From the NCBI GenBank assembly GCA_030452275.1, contig JAKDMR010000174.1, positions 1 to 5,277 of the forward strand: a stretch of 5,277 nucleotides of DNA, written 5' to 3'. This document shows positions 1 through 5,277 of the stretch, in pieces. The stretch is from Candidatus Nitrosocosmicus sp. (GTDB lineage: Archaea > Thermoproteota > Nitrososphaeria > Nitrososphaerales > Nitrososphaeraceae). Numbering within the stretch: the stretch's first letter is position 1; every line of letters starts with the position of its first letter. The translations under genes were made by a program, and so were the position numbers. The notes below the pieces were generated by a model. That model saw only the letters and a list, made by a program, of their open reading frames with translations, did not search any database and was not told the origin of the DNA.

Positions 1-82
1 TAATTCGTGTTATCTTACTTTAATCTTGGCTGAAACATTGTCAATAAGAGCGTAACTAATTATGACATTACCGGTATCAGTT

Positions 83-114
83 GTGTCGCTTTTGTATACA
101 TTGGTGTCGCTTTT
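83..114. repeat. 11-bp direct repeat, period 21 bp
   Basis: GTGTCGCTTTT occurs at 83-93 and again at 104-114, so the copies are offset by 21 bp, about two helical turns. Both end in a T run, and the second continues to six T. This could be a pair of protein-binding sites on the same helix face, a T-run terminator, or a chance duplication. No gene adjoins it inside the window. Confidence 0.6.
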
Positions 115-237
115 TTGTGTCTCCAGTTTAAATAGTCCATACAAAGGCGATTAAAAACCCTCTCTATACCATATTCATTAATTAAAAGTCTTTAAAAGGG
201 TCTTCGAGACGTCCCAGCTCGTGATTCTTTGCATTGT

Positions 238-251
238 TGTGTAATTACACA
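238..251. repeat. perfect 14-bp palindrome
   Basis: TGTGTAATTACACA is its own reverse complement with no spacer. A palindrome of this size and layout suits a dimeric helix-turn-helix regulator, but no adjacent start codon is visible for it to control, so its role is unknown. Confidence 0.55.
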
Positions 252-257
252 GTACTC

Positions 258-272
258 CTTCTCTGTGAGAAG
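258..272. repeat. short hairpin CTTCTC-TGT-GAGAAG
   Basis: Six perfectly paired bases enclose a 3-base loop. Just downstream, GGGGGAGAGGAGG (284-296) could pair with CTCCT at 256-260 instead, so two folds would compete if the region is transcribed. No T run follows directly, so it does not look like a simple terminator. Confidence 0.45.
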
Positions 273-350
273 TGCTTACAAAAGGGGGAGAGGAGGCCTA
301 AGTTCAAACACTGTTAGCTTTGGAACGTTATCTGGTGCTCATTTAATACT

Positions 351-369
351 ATAAATTATTTTAATTTAT
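351..369. repeat. AT-only hairpin with 8-bp arms
   Basis: ATAAATTA and TAATTTAT are exact reverse complements around a TTT loop. T-rich sequence (CTTTTGTTCTTTTT, 376-389) follows on the plus strand. This could end a plus-strand transcript from the GC-richer patch at 195-340. Because the arms are only A and T, chance is a real alternative. Confidence 0.4.
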
Positions 370-753
370 CTAACCCTTTTGTTCTTTTTAAATCATTATA
401 ATTGTCCTTTTCTATGAGAAATCAGTGTATCGATTTTCCAATGGTCAGTATGACTGTCTATCATCAAGTTATTAGATATATTGATCAGTTCATCTCATTT
501 TCAGAATTATCTGTGTTTTGAAAATTGAGCATTATTTGAGCGCGATTACGAATTCTCTTTCTGTCTATTTGCTGGAATGAGAAAAGCGCATTTTAGGTGT
601 GGACTGAAGAATATACGATCGAAACTGAATTTAATAATAAGACCTTGGAAATTTGATATCACTCATTAGATCCAAAAAAGTATAGATAAGGGTTAAAGCA
701 GTAGACGCTTGAATCAATACTACCTGTTTTCAAAGCATTCAATTAGTATAATC

Positions 754-795
754 ATAAAAAATTAAAAATGATTTACCTTAGCTAATCCCTATTAG
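754..795 (-). terminator. T-run terminator of the coiled-coil gene
   Basis: Read on the minus strand, the coiled-coil stop codon (794-792) lies inside a small hairpin, CTAAT-loop-ATTAG at 782-795. It is followed by TTTTT (768-764) and TTTTTT (761-756). Archaeal RNA polymerase ends transcripts at such T runs, so this is the likely end of the messenger. Confidence 0.55.
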
Positions 796-1799
796 TCAGA
801 TCCTTCTGCATAAATCAATTTCATTTCGTCGAAAGTGAGTTTCTCTCCGCTGGACATTTTCTTCATGGCGACCTCCTTTAACGAATTCCATAGATCTTGA
901 TTTTCTCTGTTCTTGCGCATTTTGTCTTGAGGTATTTCGTGCCTGATCTTTCTTTCTGGACTATAACGTCTTTGTCTCTCTGAAGAATGCTGTAACCTAT
1001 TTCTCTTAAACTCTATAGCATTAAGTTGGGTGTCTACCATTTCTATCTTAGCCCCTGCTTCTCTAACTCTGTGAATAACGCCTCGTCTCTCCTCATAAAG
1101 TTCTTCTCTTCTATTTAACAACTCATCCAAGCTTGACTTTATTTTACCAATTCCCTTTCCTACATCAGCTTTTTGGTCAAATATTTCATTCATTTTTCCC
1201 TTTATGTCATCAAACTTTGTTGCCAGTGATTTGTAAGTGTCTTCCTTCTTGTGTATGACTTTTAATGCATGTAACCTAGTAGCTATTTCCTTTGATTTTA
1301 AAACTAACCGTCTTTCTTCATCCTTGGATAATTTCTTTGTTTGAATGTCTCTCTCTATTTGCTCTAGCGCTTTAGTCAAATTTGATAGATTATACTTGTC
1401 TCTTCTTGATCTTGGACCGCCTCCGCCTCCGCTAGCTGCTTTGGTATCCAAAGTTTTCATTCTTTTTCTTTCTTCAATAAGGCTACTCTTTAACTCTGTA
1501 AATTTTGCGTAATCTGCATCCTTTACTTCATTAATTTGTTTTAGTTTTAGTCTTTCAGCTTCTAACTTTACTCTTTCTTCGTCAATAACCTTCTTTGTTT
1601 CTTCAATACTTTCGTTGATTTTCTCAATCTTGGTTTCCCCTACTTTTTGCTCTTCTATTAACGATTTTTTGAAATCTAACAGAGTTTTTTGATTTGAATC
1701 TATTGAATTTTCCGATCTATTGTCTTTTTTTGTCGTAGATCCTGAAGCTGCAGCAGAAGGAGCTGTAGCTGGATTTCCACTGTTCTGTTCTTGAACCAC
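792..1799 (-). CDS. archaeal coiled-coil protein, COG1340-like
   Basis: A 335-residue soluble protein with no signal peptide or membrane segment. Residues 1-35 are low-complexity (Ala, Ser, Gly, Asn). A first long charged helix, about 36-120, repeats Glu/Lys/Leu patterns typical of coiled coils. A glycine run at 124-128 acts as a hinge. A second coiled coil spans about 135-275. A basic linker (276-300) leads to a compact C-terminal piece with GEKLTFDEMKLIY (318-330), which I recall as typical of the uncharacterised archaeal coiled-coil family COG1340. The length is somewhat above the roughly 270-300 residues I expect, because of the N-terminal tail. Related proteins are sometimes mislabelled as phosphoserine phosphatase or Rad50-like, but I see no catalytic motif and no ATPase domain. 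The start is GTG; an in-frame stop lies six codons upstream (1817-1815). No Shine-Dalgarno is visible, and a TATA box suggests a nearly leaderless message. The molecular function is unknown; a scaffolding or structural role is only inference. Confidence 0.85.
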   Translation of the reverse strand: MVQEQNSGNPATAPSAAASGSTTKKDNRSENSIDSNQKTLLDFKKSLIEEQKVGETKIEKINESIEETKKVIDEERVKLEAERLKLKQINEVKDADYAKFTELKSSLIEERKRMKTLDTKAASGGGGGPRSRRDKYNLSNLTKALEQIERDIQTKKLSKDEERRLVLKSKEIATRLHALKVIHKKEDTYKSLATKFDDIKGKMNEIFDQKADVGKGIGKIKSSLDELLNRREELYEERRGVIHRVREAGAKIEMVDTQLNAIEFKRNRLQHSSERQRRYSPERKIRHEIPQDKMRKNRENQDLWNSLKEVAMKKMSSGEKLTFDEMKLIYAEGSD

Positions 1800-1828
1800 G
1801 CCGCTTACAACCTGTTAATATATGGAAA

Positions 1829-1840
1829 GATATATTTTTT
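1829..1840 (-). promoter_or_regulatory. TATA box of the coiled-coil gene
   Basis: On the minus strand this reads AAAAAATATATC. With the usual archaeal spacing of about 26 bases from box centre to start site, transcription would begin near 1808, leaving a leader of roughly 9 bases before the GTG at 1799. A second TATATATT-like stretch at 1817-1824 is too close to the start to serve. Confidence 0.45.
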
Positions 1841-1938
1841 CTGATTGCCTTTCGGTTACCTGTCTGTTAACTACACGAGAATAAATGAATTGAGAGCCGA
1901 TTGATAGGATTTTTGAAGAAAAATTAGTTTTAAAGGCG

Positions 1939-2006
1939 GTAATATTTGCGGTGTGAAGATGACAATTGACTTTTTTAATCAACAACTACTAAAAGTCAAA
2001 TATTAC
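1939..2006. repeat. composite inverted repeat, one arm interrupted
   Basis: GTAATATTTG at 1939-1948 is the exact reverse complement of 1997-2006, and TTGACTTTT at 1966-1974 is the exact reverse complement of 1991-1999. The two right arms overlap by three bases, so the minus strand at 2006-1991 carries one 16-base unit, GTAATATTTGACTTTT. On the plus strand the same unit is split by about 20 extra bases. The arms cannot all pair at once. It lies mid-way between the two divergent starts, which suits a regulator-binding element or the trace of an inverted duplication. Confidence 0.6.
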
Positions 2007-2081
2007 ACTTTCAGATCTAAAAATCATTTGTTTTACTAGTGATGAATACTATATTTCAGACGATTGTGAAAATCATACAAA

Positions 2082-2095
2082 CATATATTTATATT
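2082..2095 (+). promoter_or_regulatory. TATA box of the Cys/His-rich gene
   Basis: An AT-only block, ATATATTTATATT, begins about 43 bases before the ATG at 2125. Archaeal spacing puts the transcription start around 2110-2116, leaving a leader of about 10-15 bases. No Shine-Dalgarno precedes the ATG. Confidence 0.45.
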
Positions 2096-2124
2096 CTATC
2101 TTGTGGATTAACATATGAGTAATA

Positions 2125-2520
2125 ATGGATGATTTTGATAAAGATTTTCCAGGATTTGATTGGAAAAATACTCCCGCTTATAAACATCCAGGAGGAAAAG
2201 ACTGCCCTTGTCCCAAGCACGAGTATATTAGAGAGCAAATTAATGTTGCCAAGACTTTAAATACAAATAGTAAAAATGTAGATACTGATAAAAAACCTAC
2301 TTCAAATGTTACCCTTAAATTTTGCCCTGATCATTATAATGTTTATTTCAAAGAGGTTATTCCAGCCATGCCTTTAAAATATAGAATAATTACCAAGATA
2401 GCATTGAAATTGGGAGCAGTTGTGATCCAGCAGATCCCTTATATGATGTCTGATAAGTGCTTTTATTGTAAGTTTGGATCAGGTGGATTTGATAAAAAGG
2501 TGGAATTACCACCAATTTAA
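2125..2520 (+). CDS. small Cys/His-rich protein, likely metal-binding
   Basis: A 131-residue protein I do not recognise, with no signal peptide. Likely metal ligands form three clusters: C27-x-C29-x2-H32, C67-x2-H70 and C112-x2-C115, with H21 nearby. Paired short-spaced Cys and His of this kind usually bind zinc, here perhaps in one or two sites joined by folding; this is inferred from spacing only. The N-terminus is acidic and aromatic (D2, D3, F4, D5, D7, F8, F11, W13). Residues 45-60 are a polar linker. Residues 88-105 form a mostly hydrophobic helix-like stretch, probably too polar to be a membrane segment. The ATG is chosen because an in-frame stop (TGA, 2116-2118) lies just upstream and a TATA box is well placed. 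The stop is one base from the end of the converging kinase-like gene, so the two messages probably overlap at their 3' ends. Other possibilities are a redox Cys protein or an iron-sulfur protein. Confidence 0.75.
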   Translation: MDDFDKDFPGFDWKNTPAYKHPGGKDCPCPKHEYIREQINVAKTLNTNSKNVDTDKKPTSNVTLKFCPDHYNVYFKEVIPAMPLKYRIITKIALKLGAVVIQQIPYMMSDKCFYCKFGSGGFDKKVELPPI

Positions 2521-2521
2521 C

Positions 2522-3223
2522 CTACTTGATATCTGATTTCTTTAGTAGATTTTTTGCCAGCTTAGAATGATCAGATACTAACACGAGGGCAGCAATATTT
2601 CTTACTATCACTGATAGATACGGCAATTTATCGGTTGGATTATTTTTATATCCTTCCAAAAAAGATTTTTCTATAATTTTATACTTTTCATTATCGAGGT
2701 CCAATAGACTAGCCAAGAAAATACCAATGTCAAGGCTTTTTGTATACTCTGAAACATGATTCTGTATCAACCCCAAGTCGGTTCTTATTATTTCTAAATC
2801 TTTTACTAGATAGTTCTGAGCTTTATTGTCAATGAAACAAGATCCGCTATCGTGCAGACTCCTGGTGATTGTGCCAACCTTGTAAACAATTTCTAAGTTG
2901 TTGCACTTTTGTAAAAATCCATAAAGATTACCGCCCTCAATATATTCTTCAATGATGACTTCCTCGTTGATTTCTATTAATCTAGGTGTGTGAATCCCCA
3001 GATCCTTCAATTTCTGTCTGCTAAATGCACCTTCATTTAGAAGGATGGATTTTCCGGTCCTTAGCGGGGCTGTGGGATGTAGCAGTACAAATGAAATAAA
3101 TGTAAAAATGAAAACTAAGAGATACTCATTAATGCTCTTCACCGTCTTATTTCTTTTGATTACAACCATTTTACCATCAATTTTTGAAATTGCAATATCT
3201 CTTTGCCAATTCACAAAATGCAA
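2522..3223 (-). CDS. kinase-fold protein, Bud32/LPS-kinase-like, with hydrophobic segment
   Basis: A 233-residue protein with the order of landmarks expected of a small protein-kinase-like fold. K23 lies in MVVIKR (beta-3 lysine), E64 is a candidate helix-C glutamate, and GIHTPRLI (76-83) with EEYIEGG (92-98) resembles the Bud32 and lipopolysaccharide-kinase hinge region. H124 precedes D132-x4-N137, the spacing of the catalytic loop Asp and Asn. D149-L-G replaces DFG, and D165 in SLDIG matches the conserved helix-F aspartate. The normal HGD or HRD is missing: the residues before D132 are F130 and I131. No glycine-rich loop is visible at the N-terminus. Residues 34-48 are strongly hydrophobic and could be a membrane segment or a buried helix between beta-3 and helix C. 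It is therefore either a divergent, possibly membrane-attached kinase or a weakly active pseudokinase; the substrate is unknown. The start is taken as TTG at 3223 because GGAGG (3238-3234) lies 10 bases before it and an in-frame stop sits at 3232-3230. GTG at 3214 is an alternative. Confidence 0.7.
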   Translation of the reverse strand: MHFVNWQRDIAISKIDGKMVVIKRNKTVKSINEYLLVFIFTFISFVLLHPTAPLRTGKSILLNEGAFSRQKLKDLGIHTPRLIEINEEVIIEEYIEGGNLYGFLQKCNNLEIVYKVGTITRSLHDSGSCFIDNKAQNYLVKDLEIIRTDLGLIQNHVSEYTKSLDIGIFLASLLDLDNEKYKIIEKSFLEGYKNNPTDKLPYLSVIVRNIAALVLVSDHSKLAKNLLKKSDIK

Positions 3224-3233
3224 AATAATTTAG

Positions 3234-3238
3234 CCTCC
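3234..3238 (-). promoter_or_regulatory. Shine-Dalgarno of the kinase-like gene
   Basis: The minus strand reads GGAGG, then 10 bases, then TTG at 3223. It is the only clear Shine-Dalgarno before a gene in this window and is the main reason for choosing the TTG start. It also lies inside a nine-codon frame that begins ATG at 3240 and ends TGA at 3211, overlapping the alternative GTG start. Confidence 0.45.
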
Positions 3239-3264
3239 ATACTAAAGGTAGTCTATTCTAAATA

Positions 3265-3272
3265 CTTTTAAT
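3265..3272 (-). promoter_or_regulatory. possible TATA box of the kinase-like gene
   Basis: The minus strand reads ATTAAAAG here. Archaeal spacing would place the transcription start near 3242, giving a leader of about 19 bases that just includes the GGAGG. The match to a TATA box is moderate. Confidence 0.3.
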
Positions 3273-3339
3273 CTTCTGGTTTGAAGAAGTCAATTTAATA
3301 ATTGATAAAATTGATTCCATTTTGTTACAGGCTACTGAT

Positions 3340-3412
3340 TAGATGGTTCTATGATTTGGCGCTCTACAAATTCTGGAAATTACTATATAAACCTTAATAG
3401 ATGGCGTTCTAT
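3340..3412 (+). promoter_or_regulatory. repeated TGG..TCTA elements around the 3424 promoter
   Basis: TAGATGGTTCTAT (3340-3352) and TAGATGGCGTTCTAT (3398-3412) are the same interrupted palindrome with a 4- or 6-base centre. A third, partial copy, TGGCGCTCTA, sits at 3357-3366. Two copies lie upstream of the TATA box and one lies between it and the start codon, around the expected transcription start. This arrangement suits an operator array for the exported-protein gene, the kinase-like gene or both. Confidence 0.45.
3384..3391 (+). promoter_or_regulatory. TATA box of the Met-rich exported protein gene
   Basis: TATATAAA is a near-ideal archaeal TATA box. Its centre is about 36 bases before the GTG at 3424, so transcription should begin near 3414, leaving a leader of about 10 bases with no Shine-Dalgarno. 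Confidence 0.6.
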
Positions 3413-3423
3413 AAAATATTCAT

Positions 3424-4107
3424 GTGTTTACGTACACTAACTTTTTTAGAATTTTAAGCACTTTTGTGATTGCTGGAGTATTATTATCTCTAACAGGCGC
3501 AAATGCACTAGCATTATCGGGATCTATTACTGATTATAAATTTGGCTATGGCCCTATAGCAAGCATAAATAATGACTGGATATTGGCAGGTCATTGGATG
3601 GGCTATTTTAATCCATCAAACCTTACTGATTCAGGCTTTCATTCAACATTTGATATGGTAATGCAAAACGGATCAGCTCCTCATATGCATCAAATATCTA
3701 ACGCAACCATTAGCGATGTGAAAAAGGATGGTAATAACGAAACAATTCAGGGTTTTGTAACAATAACAATGAGAGATGGACCTGTGTTAAATGTGCCAAC
3801 TACTTGGACAACTTCTAATAATAATACACTTGCCATTGATTTGGACCCTTCAATGATTGACAACCACTTTGGTGAAACCCCAATCTACGGACTCGTGTTA
3901 ACCCCTGAAAAGGAGATGGAAATAATGAACAAGATGATGGAAGATTCAAAATTCATGGATCAGTGGATCCCATTGATGATGCAAAACATGATGAGTACTC
4001 TAAATATGAATGGTGAAAATATTTCAGCGATGCCTCCAATGATGAATCATTCGATTTCAAATAACACGACGGAAATGAATATGGACAATAATATGGTGAT
4101 TCCCTAG
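3424..4107 (+). CDS. exported protein with Met-rich C-terminal tail
   Basis: A 227-residue protein I cannot assign to a named family. Residues 10-30 form a signal peptide ending NALA, with likely cleavage after residue 30. The mature protein has no cysteine. Residues 31-160 look like a beta-rich domain with H57, H73 and the pair H87-M-H89. I recall similar HxH-containing exported proteins in Nitrososphaeria, but this is memory, not a search. Residues 163-227 contain 16 methionines in about 65 residues, several as MM pairs (171-172, 185-186, 189-190, 206-207), plus H209. Such Met/His patches can bind copper, which would fit an ammonia oxidiser, but this is inference. About eight N-x-S/T sequons (for example at 66, 82, 93, 105, 199, 208) suggest surface glycosylation. 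The start is GTG: an in-frame stop at 3412-3414 blocks extension, and the ATG at 3422 is in another frame and soon stops. It has its own TATA box and a repeated motif upstream. Confidence 0.75.
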   Translation: MFTYTNFFRILSTFVIAGVLLSLTGANALALSGSITDYKFGYGPIASINNDWILAGHWMGYFNPSNLTDSGFHSTFDMVMQNGSAPHMHQISNATISDVKKDGNNETIQGFVTITMRDGPVLNVPTTWTTSNNNTLAIDLDPSMIDNHFGETPIYGLVLTPEKEMEIMNKMMEDSKFMDQWIPLMMQNMMSTLNMNGENISAMPPMMNHSISNNTTEMNMDNNMVIP

Positions 4108-4140
4108 ACTGATCCCATAAACTAGGACTCCAAACAAATA

Positions 4141-4180
4141 CTCTTCTTTTTATTCAAAATTTATATTTTCAAAAGATTTT
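4141..4180 (+). terminator. T-rich terminator after the Met-rich gene
   Basis: Plus-strand T runs (CTTCTTTTT at 4143-4151, ATTTTC, GATTTTC) begin about 35 bases after the stop codon, as expected for archaeal termination. A weak CCTAG/CTAGG pairing (4103-4107 with 4122-4126) spans the stop codon, but its 14-base loop makes it doubtful. Confidence 0.4.
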
Positions 4181-4199
4181 CTCTGCCACTTATAGCATA

Positions 4200-4207
4200 T
4201 AAAAAAT
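4200..4207 (-). terminator. T-run terminator after the beta-helix gene
   Basis: Six A on the plus strand (4201-4206) give a TTTTTT run on the minus strand, about 30 bases beyond the TAG at 4239-4237. It lies back to back with the T-rich terminator of the converging gene. Confidence 0.4.
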
Positions 4208-4236
4208 AGATGTTTTGCTTGCTAACTTGGTGCTTC

Positions 4237-5274
4237 CTACCTTCCTATGCATAAACCCGATGGAAGACTTGTCACACAATTATTGTTGGCATAATGATTA
4301 TTGTTAATATTTATCGGGAGATTATTTGCATTGTTTATATCCAGTACATTATTGAATACATTGTTAAAGTTCACACTATTTGAGGAACTTTGTGTATCGA
4401 TGAAAATTCCATTCGTTGTGTTCAAAATGTTGTTTCCATTTATCAAGGTATTTGCAGTATTGATTAAAGTGACTCCTGAGAGTCTGTTTTGACTTAATTG
4501 ATTATACTTGATTTTTGCACCATCTGATGAATGTAAAGCAACACCTATGGTGTTATTATTTACCATGTTATTGGTTATCTCAGAGTTTTGAGCACCAGTT
4601 AAGTAAAAAGCTACTTTGTTGTTGTTAATATTTATCTCATGAGCGAACACGTCATTACTTCCAGATAAATAAATTCCAGATTGAAAACCTGTTATGATGC
4701 CGTTTCCAGATATTGTCACATTATGTTGTCCCCCTACCATTATTCCGACCTTGTTGCTGTTTATTCCTGGACCTTTCAGTGAAAATCCATTCATATCTAT
4801 TTTGGTGTTATTTGCTCCAACTATCAGTCCATCGCTCTTGCAAATCAAATTTGAAATTAACTTTACATTACCTTGAATAATTTGGCCACAAGCAGGATGT
4901 ATTTCTCCGGTAGGCTGTTGTTGACTTTCAGACACTAGATTTGCTTCTTCTTGATTTGCTTCTGGAATTTCTGATGCTTCTTCATTTGTTTGTTCATCAT
5001 TTAACGAAATGTCGTTAGTTTGTTCTTGTTGTATTTGGTTTTGACTATCATCGTCAGTATTACTATTGGAATTTCCTGTGTTTTGACTGGTAATGATATT
5101 TCTGTCAAGGTCAGGTTGTGACTCTTGGACATCGGCAGCAGAGTTGTTAGCCGTAGAACTAAATACCATGTTGTTTGCTGATAATGGGGCTTGAAACAAA
5201 ATAGAGAAGAAAAGAATTGTAAATGAAGAATTTAATAATAAATTCTTACAGCTTGGCATTACTACTTTCATCAC
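4237..5274 (-). CDS. exported right-handed beta-helix (NosD-like repeat) protein
   Basis: At least 345 residues. A signal peptide covers about 8-33 (hydrophobic core 18-28). Residues 34-122 are a disordered linker rich in Asn, Gln, Glu, Asp and Ser. Residues 126-345 are a parallel beta-helix. It opens with CGQIIQGNVKL (129-139) and C145-KSDGLIVGANNTKIDMNGF, the usual cap of this fold, with C129 and C145 as a likely disulfide. About eight rungs follow with repeated N-x-I, G-I and NN turns, and the protein ends with a second Cys pair (C333, C342). Such proteins in archaea are surface or secreted, and some related folds bind or cleave polysaccharides; no catalytic residues are clear here. Several N-x-S/T sequons (for example 155, 185, 285) suggest glycosylation. 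The start is uncertain: GTG at 5274, ATG at 5271 and ATG at 5259 are all possible, and the frame is still open at the window edge. The promoter lies outside the window. Confidence 0.75.
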   Translation of the reverse strand: MMKVVMPSCKNLLLNSSFTILFFSILFQAPLSANNMVFSSTANNSAADVQESQPDLDRNIITSQNTGNSNSNTDDDSQNQIQQEQTNDISLNDEQTNEEASEIPEANQEEANLVSESQQQPTGEIHPACGQIIQGNVKLISNLICKSDGLIVGANNTKIDMNGFSLKGPGINSNKVGIMVGGQHNVTISGNGIITGFQSGIYLSGSNDVFAHEININNNKVAFYLTGAQNSEITNNMVNNNTIGVALHSSDGAKIKYNQLSQNRLSGVTLINTANTLINGNNILNTTNGIFIDTQSSSNSVNFNNVFNNVLDINNANNLPININNNHYANNNCVTSLPSGLCIGR

Positions 5275-5277
5275 AGT

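Larger units (their letters stand above)
1..791. other. long gene-free region with small repeats and hairpins
   Basis: No reading frame here is long enough or protein-like enough to call. The longest ATG-started frames I traced are about 30 codons (62-154) and 35 codons (414-521), both on the plus strand. The stretch is AT-rich overall, but about 195-340 is visibly richer in G and C and carries small inverted repeats: a CTTCTC/GAGAAG hairpin at 258-272, a perfect 14-bp palindrome at 238-251, and an 8-bp-arm hairpin at 351-369 followed by T-rich sequence. TATA-like TTTAAAAG lies at 191-198. In an AT-rich archaeon this pattern would fit a small non-coding RNA, but I recognise no known RNA family. 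The right end (754-795) is the transcription end of the minus-strand coiled-coil gene. Confidence 0.6.
1800..2124. other. divergent promoter region
   Basis: These 325 bases separate two genes transcribed away from each other. They hold the TATA box of the coiled-coil gene on the left, a composite inverted repeat in the middle (1939-2006) and the TATA box of the Cys/His-rich gene on the right. The only small frame I followed, ATG at 1959 to the stop at 2039 (26 codons), has no supporting signals, so I do not call it. Confidence 0.6.

Noticed and set aside
62..154. 30-codon hydrophobic frame on the plus strand starting ATG at 62
   Set aside because: No Shine-Dalgarno or convincing TATA box, very short, and its repeat is explained as a DNA-level direct repeat.
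291..308. AGGAGG followed by GTTCAAA, suggesting a ribosome site or a tRNA T-loop
   Set aside because: No start codon lies at usable spacing after AGGAGG, and the bases flanking GTTCAAA do not form a T stem or a cloverleaf.
414..521. 35-codon plus-strand frame with TTTTTAAAT about 25 bases upstream
   Set aside because: The promoter spacing would suit a leaderless message, but the protein has no recognisable feature and AT-rich DNA often yields such boxes.
1959..2039. 26-codon plus-strand frame in the divergent promoter region
   Set aside because: It overlaps the inverted repeat and has no initiation signals.
2039..2060. C-box-like GTGATGA that might begin a C/D guide RNA
   Set aside because: No CTGA D box follows at a suitable distance on the plus strand.
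3045..3233. 62-codon plus-strand frame with a hydrophobic stretch
   Set aside because: It lies opposite the kinase-like gene, and its hydrophobicity mirrors that gene's own segment.
4301..4876. Two plus-strand hydrophobic frames (4301-4492 and 4694-4876)
   Set aside because: Both are antisense to the beta-helix gene, whose repetitive Asn/Ile codons produce open frames on the opposite strand.

Overview
The window looks like chromosomal DNA of an AT-rich archaeon, most likely a member of the Nitrososphaeria (Thaumarchaeota), for example a Nitrosocosmicus-like ammonia oxidiser. The evidence is an archaeal-type coiled-coil protein (COG1340-like), GTG and TTG starts, TATA boxes that leave leaders of only about 10 bases, T-run terminators without strong GC hairpins, and secreted sequon-rich proteins. 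The lineage is inferred from gene style, not from a marker gene.

Layout: bases 1-791 contain no convincing gene, but hold a locally GC-richer patch with several inverted repeats and a 21-bp-period direct repeat. Bases 792-1799 (minus) encode a coiled-coil protein. Bases 1800-2124 are a divergent promoter region with a composite inverted repeat. Bases 2125-2520 (plus) encode a small Cys/His-rich protein, probably metal-binding. It ends one base before the stop of the next gene, a divergent kinase-fold protein with a hydrophobic segment (2522-3223, minus). A 200-bp divergent promoter region follows, with three similar TGG..TCTA elements around a TATA box. Bases 3424-4107 (plus) encode an exported protein with a Met-rich tail. 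Bases 4237 to the right edge (minus) encode an exported right-handed beta-helix protein.

The five genes alternate strictly in direction (-, +, -, +, -), so none share an operon here and each appears to have its own promoter. Two encode exported proteins, one may be membrane-associated and two appear cytosolic. No shared pathway can be read from the sequence.

I see no CRISPR array, insertion sequence, rRNA or tRNA gene, and no clear undescribed multi-gene system. The points most worth a second look are the kinase-like gene and its odd start, the Met-rich exported protein with its repeated promoter motif, and the structured non-coding stretch at the left.
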